64,000 nt of DNA from an uncultured Bacilli bacterium. Its GTDB lineage: Bacteria > Bacillota_I > Bacilli_A > RF39 > UBA660. Below the pieces are notes generated by a model. That model did no database searches and was not told where the DNA came from. It was given only the letters and a program-made list of their open reading frames with translations. Below are positions 28,170-37,849 of the stretch, piece by piece. Each line of letters opens with the position of its first letter. Within the stretch, counting starts at the first letter, position 1. The stretch is taken from the NCBI GenBank assembly GCA_944332295.1, contig CALVJR010000001.1:128585-192584 (forward strand). The letters are read 5' to 3'. The position numbers were made by a program, and so were the translations under genes.

Positions 28170-28198
28170 TTGACGATAACAAAAAATTATAGTAAAAT
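28170..28198 (+). promoter_or_regulatory. Promoter of the acetyltransferase/small membrane protein pair
   Basis: TTGACG, 17 bases, TAAAAT; roughly 90 bases before the gene at 28288, leaving an untranslated leader with no clear structure. Confidence 0.6.
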
Positions 28199-28287
28199 AA
28201 TAAACCAAAATATTATAAAAACACTACACCTATCATAAGATAAAGACGAGAAAATAAGAAAAGTAACAAAAAGAAACTGGTGATAGA

Positions 28288-28839
28288 ATGGAACTATATT
28301 TAAGAAAAGTAACAATATTCGATGAGAAATTAGTAGATGATTTTGCTAGAGAACATTATGCCTTAAAAGAAACAGTACAAGCAGGAGATTGTTCTCTAAT
28401 TTTGGGAAAAACATATGAAGAATATGAGAACTTCTACGATTGGTTCAAAGAAGAAGAAAAACTAGATCAAGAAGAAAATTTAAAAAAAGGGCAAGTGGGA
28501 TGTACTACTTATCTAGTATTAACAAAAGAAGATGATGAGCTAATTGCTTTATTAGATATGAGACATAGCCTAAATTTTAAACATGGTTCTGTTTATGGAC
28601 ACATAGGAATAGATATTAGACCAACAAAGAGAAACAAGGGTTATTATAAAGAAATATTAAAATTATCAGTAGAATTAGCCAAAGAATTAAAAATGGAGAA
28701 ATTAGTAATTGCCTGTGATTATACAAATATCCCATCAAAAAAAGGAATAGAGCATATCTTTGGTAATAAATATCAGACAATCCCTGTAGAAGGTACCTAT
28801 TATTTAGTTTATGAAAAGAATCTAAGAAAGAAGGGGTAA
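28288..28839 (+). CDS. GNAT-family acetyltransferase
   Basis: 183 residues. The acetyl-CoA-binding region GIDIRPTKRNKGYYKEIL corresponds to the R/Q-x-x-G-x-G/A loop of GNAT enzymes, preceded by the GHIGID strand and followed by LVIACDYTNIPSKKGIE. Substrate unknown. The stop codon is one base before the next ATG, so it is co-translated with the small membrane protein. Confidence 0.7.
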   Translation: MELYLRKVTIFDEKLVDDFAREHYALKETVQAGDCSLILGKTYEEYENFYDWFKEEEKLDQEENLKKGQVGCTTYLVLTKEDDELIALLDMRHSLNFKHGSVYGHIGIDIRPTKRNKGYYKEILKLSVELAKELKMEKLVIACDYTNIPSKKGIEHIFGNKYQTIPVEGTYYLVYEKNLRKKG

Positions 28840-28840
28840 G

Positions 28841-29257
28841 ATGTTTTATATTTTAGACTATGAAAGAGTAAGCGAAGATATCATAGAAGCTTGTGGAAGC
28901 ATAGGAATCGCAGGATTAATTAATATTGTAAAAACAGTATTATCTTTAATTCAGATAATTGGGCCAATTCTTTGCATGATTGCTCTAACTATAAATTTTA
29001 TAAAATTAATGTCAAATCCAGATGAAAAAAAATATAAACCAATAATAAAAAATTGTATTATGGCATTAGTAATATTATTTATGGTACCACTAATTATTAA
29101 TGTGGTGATGAGGTTTGCAGATGAGTCTTTTGATTTAGCAAAATGTTGGAATAATGCAGAAGATGTAGTAGAGCTTGGAGAAGATAGTCAATATGTTGAC
29201 ACATCAGAAGAACCACCACAATCTATCTTACCAGATACACAAGGAACATCTTCATAA
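28841..29257 (+). CDS. Small two-helix membrane protein, Mbov_0395 pilin-like
   Basis: 138 residues with two membrane helices (about 25-50 and 70-92) separated by a short basic loop, and an acidic C-terminal tail. The arrangement GLINIVKTVLSLIQIIGPIL then CIMALVILFMVPLIINVVM resembles the VirB2/TrbC-like Mbov_0395 family found across Mollicutes and related Firmicutes. No other conjugation gene is near, so a conjugative role is not supported here. One base after the acetyltransferase gene. Confidence 0.5.
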   Translation: MFYILDYERVSEDIIEACGSIGIAGLINIVKTVLSLIQIIGPILCMIALTINFIKLMSNPDEKKYKPIIKNCIMALVILFMVPLIINVVMRFADESFDLAKCWNNAEDVVELGEDSQYVDTSEEPPQSILPDTQGTSS

Positions 29258-29388
29258 AATAAGTATATAAAATTTTTTAAAACAAAAGAAATAAGTAAAC
29301 AATTTTAGAAAAAATCCGACACACAAAATGATGAAAAATGTAATATGAGTATGGATAATATAGAAATAACACGATATAAAATAATAAG

Positions 29389-29422
29389 AAACTGTAGATA
29401 GTAATAATCATACAGTTTTTTA
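29389..29422 (+). terminator. Terminator before nifJ
   Basis: aaactgt / acagttt stem with a 16-base loop followed by T residues. A TATAAT -10 for nifJ follows near 29444-29450. Confidence 0.55.
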
Positions 29423-29474
29423 ATGAAAAAAAGTAAAAAATAGGATATAATGAAAATATAAGGGAGGAAACAAG

Positions 29475-32400
29475 ATGAAAAAAATAATGGATGGAAATGA
29501 AGCTTGTAGCTTCGTATCATACAATTTTACTGATGTTGCAGGAATATATCCAATTACACCCGCATCACCTATGGCAGAGCTAACAGACAAATGGGCAAAT
29601 GAAGGAAAAACAAATTATTTTGGCATGCCAGTAAAAGTAGTAGAGATGGAATCAGAAGCAGGAGCTGCTGGTATGGTTCATGGATCTCTTCAAGCAGGAT
29701 GTCTAACCACAACCTACACAGCTAGTCAAGGTTTATTATTAATGCTTCCCAATATGTATAAAATAGCAGGAGAGTTATTACCTTGTGTAATCAATGTCGC
29801 TGCAAGATCAATTGCAACCCATGCACTATCTATTTTTGGTGATCACCAAGATATTTATGCTGCAAGAGCAACCGGGTTTGCTATGCTTGCATCATCATCA
29901 GTACAACAAGTAATGGACTTAACTGGTGTTGCTCATCTATCAGCAATCAAAGGAAGAGTACCATTTATTAATTTTTTTGATGGATTTAGAACCAGTCACG
30001 AATTACAAAAAGTTGAAGTAATTGATACTGACAAATTAAAAGAGTTAATTGATCAAAAAGCCTTAGAAGAATTTAGAAATAGAGCACTAAATCCAAGTAG
30101 TCCAGTAATTAGAGGAACATCTCAAAACGAAGATATCTATTTCCAAGCAACAGAAATTAGAAATGAATATTATGATAAAGTACCAGATATCGTAAATGAA
30201 TACATGCAAGAAATTAATAAAATAACAGGAGAAAACTACGCACCATTTAATTATTACGGAAGTGAAAATGCAACAAAAGTAATTGTTGCCATGGGAAGCG
30301 TATGTGAGACCATCAAAGAAACAATAGACTACCTAAGTAACAAAAGAAGTGACCTAGGATTACTAGAAGTACATCTATATCGTCCATTTAGTGCCAAATA
30401 TTTCTTAAAAGTATTACCAAAATCAGTAAAAAAGATTGCAGTACTAGACCGTACAAAAGAGCCAGGTTCTGCCGGAGAACCATTATATCTAGATGTAGTA
30501 AAAACAATTAAAGAAGTAGAAGGAAAAGTAAGAGTAATTGGAGGACGTTACGGTCTTTCTAGTAAAAATACAACACCAGCCATGATTAAAGGTGTATTCG
30601 ATTATATGGATAGAAAAGATGCTCATACTAACTTCACAGTAGGTATTGAAGATGATGTAACAAATCTTTCTATTCCTTATGATAAAGACTTTAAAATACC
30701 ATCACCAACAACAGAATTTTTAATCTATGGATATGGTAGTGATGGAATGGTAAGTGCCTGTAAAGACATTATGAAATTAACGGGTACTTATACAAGAGCT
30801 AATGTTCAAGGATATTTTCAGTATGACTCAAAAAAATCTGGTGGAATTACTATGTCTCATTTACGAATGGGAACAAAACCAATTAGATCAACTTACTATG
30901 TAGAAAATCCATCCATGGTAGTATGTACAAAAGAGTCTTATTTACAAAAGATGAAAATGCTAGACAAAATTAAAAAGAATGGTATTTTCTTATTAAATAC
31001 CAATAAAAATAAAGATGAAATATTAAAAGAAATGACTTCTCATGACAAAAAGATATTACAATCTAGAAATATTAAGTTCTATATTGTCGATGCGGGAAGA
31101 ATAGCAGCAGATAATGGTCTATCTGGAAAAATCAGTGCTATTATGGAAACATTAATCTTTAAATTAGGACGTATTATGGATTTTGATTTTACTATTCAAA
31201 AGATGAAAGAAAGCATCGCAGCAAAATTTGCCAATAAAAGTGGTGGAATTGTAGAAAAGAATCTAAAAGCAATCGATTGTAGTATTAATAGTTTAATCCA
31301 AGTAAAATTACCAGTAGTAGATTATGTAGAAGAGTTTCCTAAGAAAAAAAATATGTTTGAAATCATCAGTAGTATGGAAGGAGATACACTTCCAGTAAGT
31401 AGTTTTATGAAAAATCCTGATGGTACTTTTGAAGTAGGAACAACCAAACATGAAAAGAGAAACATATCAGACATTATTCCTTGCTACAACAGTGAAAACT
31501 GTATCTCTTGTAATCTATGTGCTCTAGTATGTCCGCACGCAGTAATCAGACCTTTCTTATTAGATGAAAAAGAAGTAATGGACGCACCAGAAGAGCTAAG
31601 AGAAAAATTACTTCCTGCAAACATCAAAGAACAAGATTTAAAATTTACAATAGGAATTAGTGCTGCAGACTGTACTGGTTGTGGATTATGTGCCAATATT
31701 TGTCCAGGTAAAAAAGGTGCCAAAGCACTAACTATGAAAATAAAAGAAGAATTAGATGAAGAAAAAACAAAAGAAGAATATACTTACTTATTTAATGAAG
31801 TAAAAGAAAAAGATGTAATGCCAACGACAACAGTAAAGGGAAGCCAATTTAAAACACCAAAATTTGAATTCTCTGGAGCTTGTGCTGGTTGTGGAGAAAC
31901 ACCATATTTAAAACTATTAACACAACTATTTGGTGATAGATTAGTAATTGCCAACGCAACAGGATGTTCTTCTATCTATGGTGCATCAACTCCATCTATG
32001 CCTTATTCCGTACCTTGGGCAAACTCATTATTTGAAGATAATGCCGAATACGGATATGGTATGAAAATAGCGGATGATACAATCAAAGCAAGAATTAAAA
32101 AGATAATTACAGACAATATAAAATTAGTTAAAAACTCTCAACAAGAAACTTATAAAAACTATGTAGAAAATGTAAATACTGAAACAGCAGAAGAACTATT
32201 AAAAGTAATTGATGAGACAAAAATAAAGGAATTATTACCATTAAAGAACTTTATAAAACCAAAATCTGTATGGATGATTGGTGGTGATGGTTGGGCCTAT
32301 GATATAGGGTATAATGGTATTGACCATGTTCTAGCAAACAAAGAAAATGTAAATATCTTAGTATTAGATACAGAAGTATACTCAAACACAGGAGGACAAG

Positions 32401-32900
32401 CTTCTAAATCAACCAGAACAGGAGCCGTTGCGAAATTTGCATCAGCTGGAAAAGAAACTGCTAAGAAAGATTTAGCAAAAATTGCCTTAACGTATCCACA
32501 TGTCTATGTCGCAACTATATCTCTTGGAGCAAATCCTAATCAAACAATCAAAGTATTACAAGAAGCAGAAAGTTATCAAGGACCATCCATAATTATTGCT
32601 TATGCACCATGTATTGCACAAGGAATTATTAAAGGAATGAAAAACTCTATAGAAGAAGAAAAAGAAGCAACAAGATCAGGTTACTTCCCAATATTCCATT
32701 ACAATCCTGAAACAAAAGAATTTAAAATGGATAGTAAATCAGACTTTACGAGATATGAAGAATTTATATTAGGAGAAGATAGATATCGTTCCTTAGAAAA
32801 AATATCAAAGAATCATAAAAAATTATTATCAGAAAATAAACAACATGCAGAAGAAAGCTATGAATATTATGAAAGTCTAGCAAATAAAGAAAAAGAATAA
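29475..32900 (+). CDS. nifJ: Pyruvate:ferredoxin (flavodoxin) oxidoreductase
   Basis: 1,141 residues, the full single-chain form. The N-terminal domain (MDGNEACSFVSYNFTDVAGI, YPITPASPMAE) binds pyruvate. Two [4Fe-4S] motifs, CISCNLCALVCPH and CTGCGLCANICPG, form the ferredoxin-like domain. The thiamine diphosphate domain has CAGCGETPYLKLLTQLFGD, ATGCSSIYGAS and GGDGWAYDIGYNGIDHVL. It oxidises pyruvate and CoA to acetyl-CoA and CO2 and reduces ferredoxin, indicating anaerobic energy metabolism. Ribosome site agggaggaaac. Own promoter and terminator. Confidence 0.97.
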   Translation: MKKIMDGNEACSFVSYNFTDVAGIYPITPASPMAELTDKWANEGKTNYFGMPVKVVEMESEAGAAGMVHGSLQAGCLTTTYTASQGLLLMLPNMYKIAGELLPCVINVAARSIATHALSIFGDHQDIYAARATGFAMLASSSVQQVMDLTGVAHLSAIKGRVPFINFFDGFRTSHELQKVEVIDTDKLKELIDQKALEEFRNRALNPSSPVIRGTSQNEDIYFQATEIRNEYYDKVPDIVNEYMQEINKITGENYAPFNYYGSENATKVIVAMGSVCETIKETIDYLSNKRSDLGLLEVHLYRPFSAKYFLKVLPKSVKKIAVLDRTKEPGSAGEPLYLDVVKTIKEVEGKVRVIGGRYGLSSKNTTPAMIKGVFDYMDRKDAHTNFTVGIEDDVTNLSIPYDKDFKIPSPTTEFLIYGYGSDGMVSACKDIMKLTGTYTRANVQGYFQYDSKKSGGITMSHLRMGTKPIRSTYYVENPSMVVCTKESYLQKMKMLDKIKKNGIFLLNTNKNKDEILKEMTSHDKKILQSRNIKFYIVDAGRIAADNGLSGKISAIMETLIFKLGRIMDFDFTIQKMKESIAAKFANKSGGIVEKNLKAIDCSINSLIQVKLPVVDYVEEFPKKKNMFEIISSMEGDTLPVSSFMKNPDGTFEVGTTKHEKRNISDIIPCYNSENCISCNLCALVCPHAVIRPFLLDEKEVMDAPEELREKLLPANIKEQDLKFTIGISAADCTGCGLCANICPGKKGAKALTMKIKEELDEEKTKEEYTYLFNEVKEKDVMPTTTVKGSQFKTPKFEFSGACAGCGETPYLKLLTQLFGDRLVIANATGCSSIYGASTPSMPYSVPWANSLFEDNAEYGYGMKIADDTIKARIKKIITDNIKLVKNSQQETYKNYVENVNTETAEELLKVIDETKIKELLPLKNFIKPKSVWMIGGDGWAYDIGYNGIDHVLANKENVNILVLDTEVYSNTGGQASKSTRTGAVAKFASAGKETAKKDLAKIALTYPHVYVATISLGANPNQTIKVLQEAESYQGPSIIIAYAPCIAQGIIKGMKNSIEEEKEATRSGYFPIFHYNPETKEFKMDSKSDFTRYEEFILGEDRYRSLEKISKNHKKLLSENKQHAEESYEYYESLANKEKE

Positions 32901-32903
32901 AAC

Positions 32904-32938
32904 AATAAAAATCACTATTAACCTTAGTGATTTTTATT
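32904..32938 (+). terminator. nifJ terminator
   Basis: A perfect 14-bp stem (aataaaaatcacta / tagtgatttttatt) with a seven-base loop, four bases after the nifJ stop. Confidence 0.9.
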
Positions 32939-32968
32939 ATGAATAGAAAATAAGAATAAATATATGAA

Positions 32969-33115
32969 AAAAGAAGACACCGGCAAATGTCTTCTTTTAC
33001 TTTTCATCTAAGAGGTTGCACCCCCTGAGGGCAACCTCTAAAAAGAATAAAAAGGGGTTGGCTAGTGTGATACTAGCGACCAATTCGCCTAATTCCGAAT
33101 TGGTAGTTCTTATAC
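32969..33115 (+). ncRNA. Array of hairpins, candidate structured RNA before recG
   Basis: The 420-base gap between nifJ and recG holds successive inverted repeats: 32969-32998 (11-bp stem), 33011-33039 (agaggttgc / gcaacctct, 9 bp), 33056-33081 (gctagt / actagc, extendable by ggt / acc) and 33080-33103 (ccaattcg / cgaattgg, 8 bp). A ccgaaagg tetraloop-like element follows near 33119. This part is GC-richer than its surroundings. Strand and function are unknown; no clear promoter was found. The last 200 bases before recG hold only a -10-like gatataat near 33294. Confidence 0.4.
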
Positions 33116-33323
33116 TAACCGAAAGGACCTAATTTGTCAATAAAAAAATGAAAAAATTTAAAAAAAATAGAAAAAATAAAGCCAAAGAAAAAGAATAGCA
33201 ACCAGAAAACAAGTAAGAACTGAAAAAAAGAAAATGTTGTTAATCTTTTTTTCAAAAAATTATAAAAACATTGGAAAAAGAATCAAAAAATATGATATAA
33301 TATGCCAAGAAGGAAGTGATAGT

Positions 33324-35318
33324 GTGGCAGAACTAAAAGACGTAAAAGGAATCGGACCCAAATCTCTTGCCTTATTAAATAAAATTAATATATACACAGT
33401 AGAAGACTTAGTGACACATTACCCATTTCGTTATGAAATATTAAAAAGAAATGACCTACAAGAAGTAGAAGATGGAGAAAAAATTGTAATAGATGGAAAA
33501 GTAGAAAGTATTCCTATATTAATGCGTTTTAAAGCAGGCCTAAATAAAATGAACTTTAGATTAGTAACTCAATCAGGAGTGGTTGGTGTATCTATTTTTA
33601 ATCGAGCATTTTTAAAAAGCCAACTAACAGTAGGAACTGGTGTAACAGTAATTGGTAAATTAGACAAAAAGAAAAATGTAATTACTGCCGCAGATATAAA
33701 ACTAGAAACCCTTTCAAATAAGATGAAAATAGAGCCAGTATATCATGCAACAAGTGGATTAACAAATAAAAATATTTCTACTTATATTAATATGGCTTTA
33801 TTGATGTATGGTAAAGAAATACCAGACTATATTCCTGAAGAGTATATGGAACGATACCATTTTTCTAATAAAAAAACATCACTAAACTTAATACATAATC
33901 CTTCAACAGAAGAAAAATTAAAAGAAGTAACGATTCGTCTAAAGTATGAAGAACTATTTGCATTCATGTTTAAAATAAATTATTTAAAAATAGAAAATAA
34001 AAAGAAAAAGCAAGGACTAGAAAGAAAGATAGATAAAGAGAAATTAGAAAAATTTATAAACGATTTACCTTTTGAATTAACAAATGATCAAAAAACAGCA
34101 GTAGATGAAATTGTTGCTGACCTAGAAGCACCACATCGTATGAACCGTTTATTACAAGGAGATGTAGGATCAGGTAAAACAATTGTCTCTTTTCTAGCAA
34201 TGATTGCTAATCATTTAAGTGGTTATCAAAGTGCTCTTATGGCACCAACCGAAATTCTCGCAACACAACACTATCATAATCTAGAAAACTTCTTAAAAAA
34301 TACAGATGTAAAGATTGCTCTTTTAACAGGTTCTACCGCAAAAAAGGATAAACAAAAAATATATGAAGAATTAAAAGATGGAACAATTAGTATGATTGTT
34401 GGTACCCATGCATTGATACAAGAAGAAGTACAGTACCATAATTTAGGCTTAGTAATTACAGATGAACAACATCGATTTGGAGTGCATCAAAGAGCAAATC
34501 TTCAAAACAAAGGAAAAAAACCAGATGTCTTATATATGAGTGCAACACCAATTCCAAGAACTTATGCTTTAACTATTTTTGGAGATATGGATGTATCTAC
34601 CATTAAAGAGCGACCAAAAGGAAGACAAAAAATCACAACCGTAGTAAAGAAAAATAGTGAAATTAAAGATGTATTAGAAATGATGTACAAAGAATTAAAA
34701 GCAAATCATCAAGTCTATGTTATTGCACCACTAATTGAAGAAAGTGAAAACTCAGATTTAACAACAGTCTGTAAATTAAAAGATCAAATGAAACTTGCAT
34801 TTAAAGAACATTACAAAATAGATATTGTTCATGGAAAAATGGCAAGTGCTGCTAAAGACATGATAATGAATCAATTTTCTAATAATGAAATACAAATACT
34901 AATATCAACAACAGTAATTGAGGTAGGAGTAGATGTTCCAAATGCAACGACGATGGTCATCTTTGATGCTGACCGCTTTGGCTTGTCAACACTACATCAA
35001 TTACGTGGTCGTGTAGGAAGAGGTAGTTCTAAATCTCAATGTATCCTAATTAGTGATAGTGATGCCGAAAGATTAAAGATTATGGAACAAGTAGATGATG
35101 GATTTAAAATCAGTGAAGAAGACTTTAAATTACGTGGTCATGGAGATTTATTTGGAACCAAACAAAGTGGAGATATGTCTTTTAAAATTGCTAGCATAAA
35201 ATCAGATTATAAAATCCTACTACAAGCAAAAAAAGATTCTAAGGAATATCTTCTAAATAAAGAAACAGACAACGACCCTTTAAAAATAAAATTAATAGAA
35301 TCTATTACCAAAGGATAA
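33324..35318 (+). CDS. recG: ATP-dependent DNA helicase RecG
   Basis: 664 residues starting at GTG 33324 (VAELKDVKGIGPKSL), placed after a TATAAT-like box (about 33296) and an aaggaagtgat ribosome site; an upstream in-frame ATG at 33234 would precede that promoter. The N-terminal wedge domain is followed by helicase motifs: LLQGDVGSGKTIVSFLA (Walker A), TDEQHRFGVHQR (DEQH box), MSATPIPRTYAL, STTVIEVGVDVPNA and LRGRVGRGSSKSQC. It remodels stalled replication forks and Holliday junctions. Length matches the family. Confidence 0.95.
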   Translation: MAELKDVKGIGPKSLALLNKINIYTVEDLVTHYPFRYEILKRNDLQEVEDGEKIVIDGKVESIPILMRFKAGLNKMNFRLVTQSGVVGVSIFNRAFLKSQLTVGTGVTVIGKLDKKKNVITAADIKLETLSNKMKIEPVYHATSGLTNKNISTYINMALLMYGKEIPDYIPEEYMERYHFSNKKTSLNLIHNPSTEEKLKEVTIRLKYEELFAFMFKINYLKIENKKKKQGLERKIDKEKLEKFINDLPFELTNDQKTAVDEIVADLEAPHRMNRLLQGDVGSGKTIVSFLAMIANHLSGYQSALMAPTEILATQHYHNLENFLKNTDVKIALLTGSTAKKDKQKIYEELKDGTISMIVGTHALIQEEVQYHNLGLVITDEQHRFGVHQRANLQNKGKKPDVLYMSATPIPRTYALTIFGDMDVSTIKERPKGRQKITTVVKKNSEIKDVLEMMYKELKANHQVYVIAPLIEESENSDLTTVCKLKDQMKLAFKEHYKIDIVHGKMASAAKDMIMNQFSNNEIQILISTTVIEVGVDVPNATTMVIFDADRFGLSTLHQLRGRVGRGSSKSQCILISDSDAERLKIMEQVDDGFKISEEDFKLRGHGDLFGTKQSGDMSFKIASIKSDYKILLQAKKDSKEYLLNKETDNDPLKIKLIESITKG

Positions 35319-35349
35319 AGAAGACTAACATCTTGTTTATCCTTTTTTT
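35313..35349 (+). terminator. Terminator overlapping the recG stop
   Basis: ggataaagaaga / tcttgtttatcc stem with a short loop and a T7 run, including the recG stop codon. Confidence 0.8.
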
Positions 35350-35377
35350 AACATGTTATAATAAAAGTGGTGATGTT

Positions 35378-36394
35378 ATGCAAGAAAGTATGAGTGTAGA
35401 AGATGTTTTAAAAGCCTTAAAAGGTAAAATTTATTATTCTAAAGAAAAAAAACAAAAAGAAAGAAATATAGGAATAGAAGATATTTATAAAACCACAATA
35501 GTAATCGCTGTAAAAGACTTAACAGAAGAAAAAATAAATAGTTTAGAAGAATCCTCATTTTTTAGAAAGAATTATCAAAAAAACATCATAACAAACAATA
35601 TAGATATCAATGAATATCATGCACGATTAATAAGACGGTTAAACTCAGAACAAGAGATTAAAGCTTATTCTTTCTTACCAACAGGTCTCGGTCATTATGA
35701 AAATAAAAAAGAATTAATGAATCAAATAGTAAGACAAGCATTACAAGAAGATAGAAAGTATATCTATGTATATATTGATGATTACGATATAGAAAGTCTA
35801 AATAAAAGTTTAGCGGAAATAACAGAAGAAATGACAAATACACTATTATTAATAATAGGAATAAATAAAGATGAGTCAACTTTAACAATATGGAAGAAAA
35901 AAGAAATTATCAACGACTGGATTATTAGAAGACCAGAAAGTAATGAATATCGTACATTTAGTAAGATGGCTAAAAACTTTGAAAAATTATATAGAACCAA
36001 AAGAAAAGATATTTTTACAAGTTATGTTCCTTATGAATCAATAGAGTTTAATAGTTTATGTAATCCTCATCAAATGCGAATATTATTAATTTATGAACAA
36101 GATAAAGAAATGTTAGGTTTTATCGAAGCAGAACGAATTAATACAATAGGAAGTTATCGTTATACCCCTGCAAGAATCATAAGAATTCATCGAATATTCG
36201 TAGTAGAACATAGGAGAAGAGAAAAAATAGGAACAAGACTATATCAAGCAGTATTAGATTTCGCAAGAAAAGAAAGATATAGTAGAATCGAAGTTCAAGT
36301 TTATAATTTTACACCAGAAGCACAAGCCTTTTTCGAATCATTCGGACTAAATATCTTAGCATATCAATATGAAACACCAGTATCAAAAAAATAA
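35378..36394 (+). CDS. Protein with C-terminal GNAT acetyltransferase domain
   Basis: 338 residues from ATG 35378 (MQESMSVEDVLKAL), chosen because a TATAAT box lies at about 35356-35361 and a ggtgatgtt site precedes it. The first ~220 residues are an unrecognised helical region. The C-terminal domain has IRIHRIFVVEHRRREKIGTR, with the acetyl-CoA loop, then EVQVYNFTPEAQAFFESFG, a classic GNAT end. Substrate unknown. It is the last chromosomal gene before the integration site. Confidence 0.65.
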   Translation: MQESMSVEDVLKALKGKIYYSKEKKQKERNIGIEDIYKTTIVIAVKDLTEEKINSLEESSFFRKNYQKNIITNNIDINEYHARLIRRLNSEQEIKAYSFLPTGLGHYENKKELMNQIVRQALQEDRKYIYVYIDDYDIESLNKSLAEITEEMTNTLLLIIGINKDESTLTIWKKKEIINDWIIRRPESNEYRTFSKMAKNFEKLYRTKRKDIFTSYVPYESIEFNSLCNPHQMRILLIYEQDKEMLGFIEAERINTIGSYRYTPARIIRIHRIFVVEHRRREKIGTRLYQAVLDFARKERYSRIEVQVYNFTPEAQAFFESFGLNILAYQYETPVSKK

Positions 36395-36428
36395 TAATGT
36401 CAATTAAGAAAAATTTTATCATAAGCAA

Positions 36429-36457
36429 TTGACTTTTTATCAAATATACTTTATTAT
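36429..36457 (+). promoter_or_regulatory. Promoter of the small RNA at the integration site
   Basis: TTGACT, 17 bases, TATTAT: a near-consensus promoter with no reading frame behind it, starting the RNA that ends at the integrase target terminator. Confidence 0.7.
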
Positions 36458-36463
36458 TAAGAT

Positions 36464-36568
36464 GCGTGATACATATCACGCCGATATCTCTCACGGTGTT
36501 TCAATGTGAGAGTATATTCAACCGAACCCCCTGAAATTCCCCTCGAGAGAGGGGAATACTTTTGTTTA
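36464..36568 (+). ncRNA. Candidate small RNA whose terminator is the attachment site
   Basis: About 100 bases follow a good promoter and contain three perfect hairpins: gcgtgat / atcacgc (four-base loop), ctctcac / gtgagag (11-base loop), and attcccctc / gaggggaat (loop gaga) followed by T residues. The last hairpin is a terminator and lies inside the direct repeat flanking the mobile element. No open reading frame fits and I do not recognise a family. The layout is that of a small regulatory RNA used as an integration target. Confidence 0.6.
36527..36563. repeat. Left attachment core (attL), 37-base direct repeat
   Basis: This 37-base sequence (ccccctgaaattcccctcga...) is identical to 47368-47404 and contains the small RNA terminator hairpin. 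Looser similarity continues about 65 bases to the right. It marks the left end of the integrated element, next to the integrase gene. Confidence 0.8.
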
Positions 36569-36596
36569 TAAGGGATTTTTAACTATTTTGGATTTA

Positions 36597-36627
36597 TCTA
36601 GATACCATACTAGATACTAAATTATTT
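36597..36627. repeat. Left arm-type integrase sites
   Basis: Two direct AGATACYA-type repeats (tctagatacca, tactagatactaaa) lie 35-60 bases inside the left core. A near-identical pair occurs at 47436-47466 and diverged pairs at 47229-47255 and 49917-49945, as expected for arm-binding sites at element ends. Confidence 0.5.
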
Positions 36628-36643
36628 TTTTATTTGAGTTTAT

Positions 36644-37762
36644 TTAAATACTTAGATTTAAATTATCCATAGTATTTTTTACATCAGTTAGATTATTTGG
36701 AAACATATGAGCATATGTATCTAATGTTTCTTTAGTACTAGCGTGTCCTAAATATTTTGATACAGTTGTTACTGGTTGTCCAGTATTTATTAGTAAAGAA
36801 GCACAACTATGTCTAAAAGAGTGTAGTGGAATTCTTCGGATATCTGCGTTTTTAGCAATCCTACCATTAATTCTAGACATCATACCGAAAGTTAATGGTT
36901 CATGTTCTCCGAAGATAAACCATTTGTCATTGAAGCCATAGTACTTCTTTTTTTCATTGTATAAATCTACTAAATCATTATATAAAACTTCGGTAAGTGG
37001 TAAAGTTCTAATGCTTTTAGATGTTTTAGGTGGAGTTAGTTCATAATACTTTTGACTATCCTTTACACTATTAGCTTGTTTGGTAATAGATACTAATTTA
37101 TTATTCCAGTCTATATCAGACCATTGAAGACCTCTTGCTTCACCACGACGTAATCCACAATAATATAACATTTCAAACATTGCTTTATCATTTAGATTAG
37201 TAGTTCCTGTTATATATTTTTGGAATTCTTCAAAAGTGTAAACATCTTTTTCTTCTTTCATTTCATTAGGGTCTTTAAAGAACTCTATTTTTTTATAAAA
37301 TTTCATTAGATTGATATCATACATTTTCATTCCCCAATTAAGAATAATTTTAAGAAATTTTTGAACATCATTTCTAGTAGAACATTTAATAGGTTTATTC
37401 CATAAATCTTGTTGAAATTTATGATATAGATTTCCATCCATATCTTTTAATTTAACATTTTCAAAATCAGCAAAATATCTTCTTCTTTTTAAATATGTTT
37501 CCATTGTTCTTCTTCTAACTTTATTTTTTTGAGATTCAATATATTGGTCGGTTAGTGTACCAAATGTCATATCCATATCTCCACCAAATTCAACCTTACT
37601 ATTTAAAAACTCTCTTTCAGCATTCATAGCATCTAATTTAGTTTTATAAGCTTTAGAAAACTTTTTATGCCATTTTCCATTTTTATCTTTTTCATTCCAA
37701 TAATATTTATATTTACGACCGTCTTTGGTCCATTGATTTTTTGGTAATTTATATATTCCCAT
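36644..37762 (-). CDS. int: Tyrosine recombinase integrase
   Basis: 372 residues. An N-terminal arm-binding-like domain (first ~60 residues, GRKYKYYWNEKDKNGKWHKK) and a core-binding SAM-like domain (about 65-155) precede the catalytic domain. Catalytic residues are visible: Arg in YCGLRRGEARGL (about 205), H-x-x-R in LHSFRHSCASLL (314-317), His in KYLGHAST (340) and nucleophile Tyr in DTYAHMFP (350). It is of the Tn916/phage integrase type and lies 80 bases inside attL, ending toward the junction. It presumably recombines at the terminator core repeat. No separate excisionase is certain; the 83-residue protein at 40453 is a candidate. Confidence 0.93.
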   Translation of the reverse strand: MGIYKLPKNQWTKDGRKYKYYWNEKDKNGKWHKKFSKAYKTKLDAMNAEREFLNSKVEFGGDMDMTFGTLTDQYIESQKNKVRRRTMETYLKRRRYFADFENVKLKDMDGNLYHKFQQDLWNKPIKCSTRNDVQKFLKIILNWGMKMYDINLMKFYKKIEFFKDPNEMKEEKDVYTFEEFQKYITGTTNLNDKAMFEMLYYCGLRRGEARGLQWSDIDWNNKLVSITKQANSVKDSQKYYELTPPKTSKSIRTLPLTEVLYNDLVDLYNEKKKYYGFNDKWFIFGEHEPLTFGMMSRINGRIAKNADIRRIPLHSFRHSCASLLINTGQPVTTVSKYLGHASTKETLDTYAHMFPNNLTDVKNTMDNLNLSI

Positions 37763-37801
37763 ATTTCATTCCTCCTTTTTTGTTGGGATTTATAAATATA
37801 C

Positions 37802-37817
37802 CAGTTCGTAACAATTA
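37802..37817. repeat. Inverted copy of a right-end motif upstream of int
   Basis: The sequence cagttcgtaacaatta is the reverse complement of taattgttacgaactg-type sequence near 47341-47355. Its position between int and mob may mark an integrase-associated binding site or int control site. Confidence 0.35.
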
Positions 37818-37849
37818 TATTTTATCATACAAACTACGAATATTTATAA

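Noticed and set aside
28841-29257. Conjugation pilin role for the two-helix protein
   Set aside because: No other secretion or conjugation genes are nearby; only a family-level resemblance is recorded.
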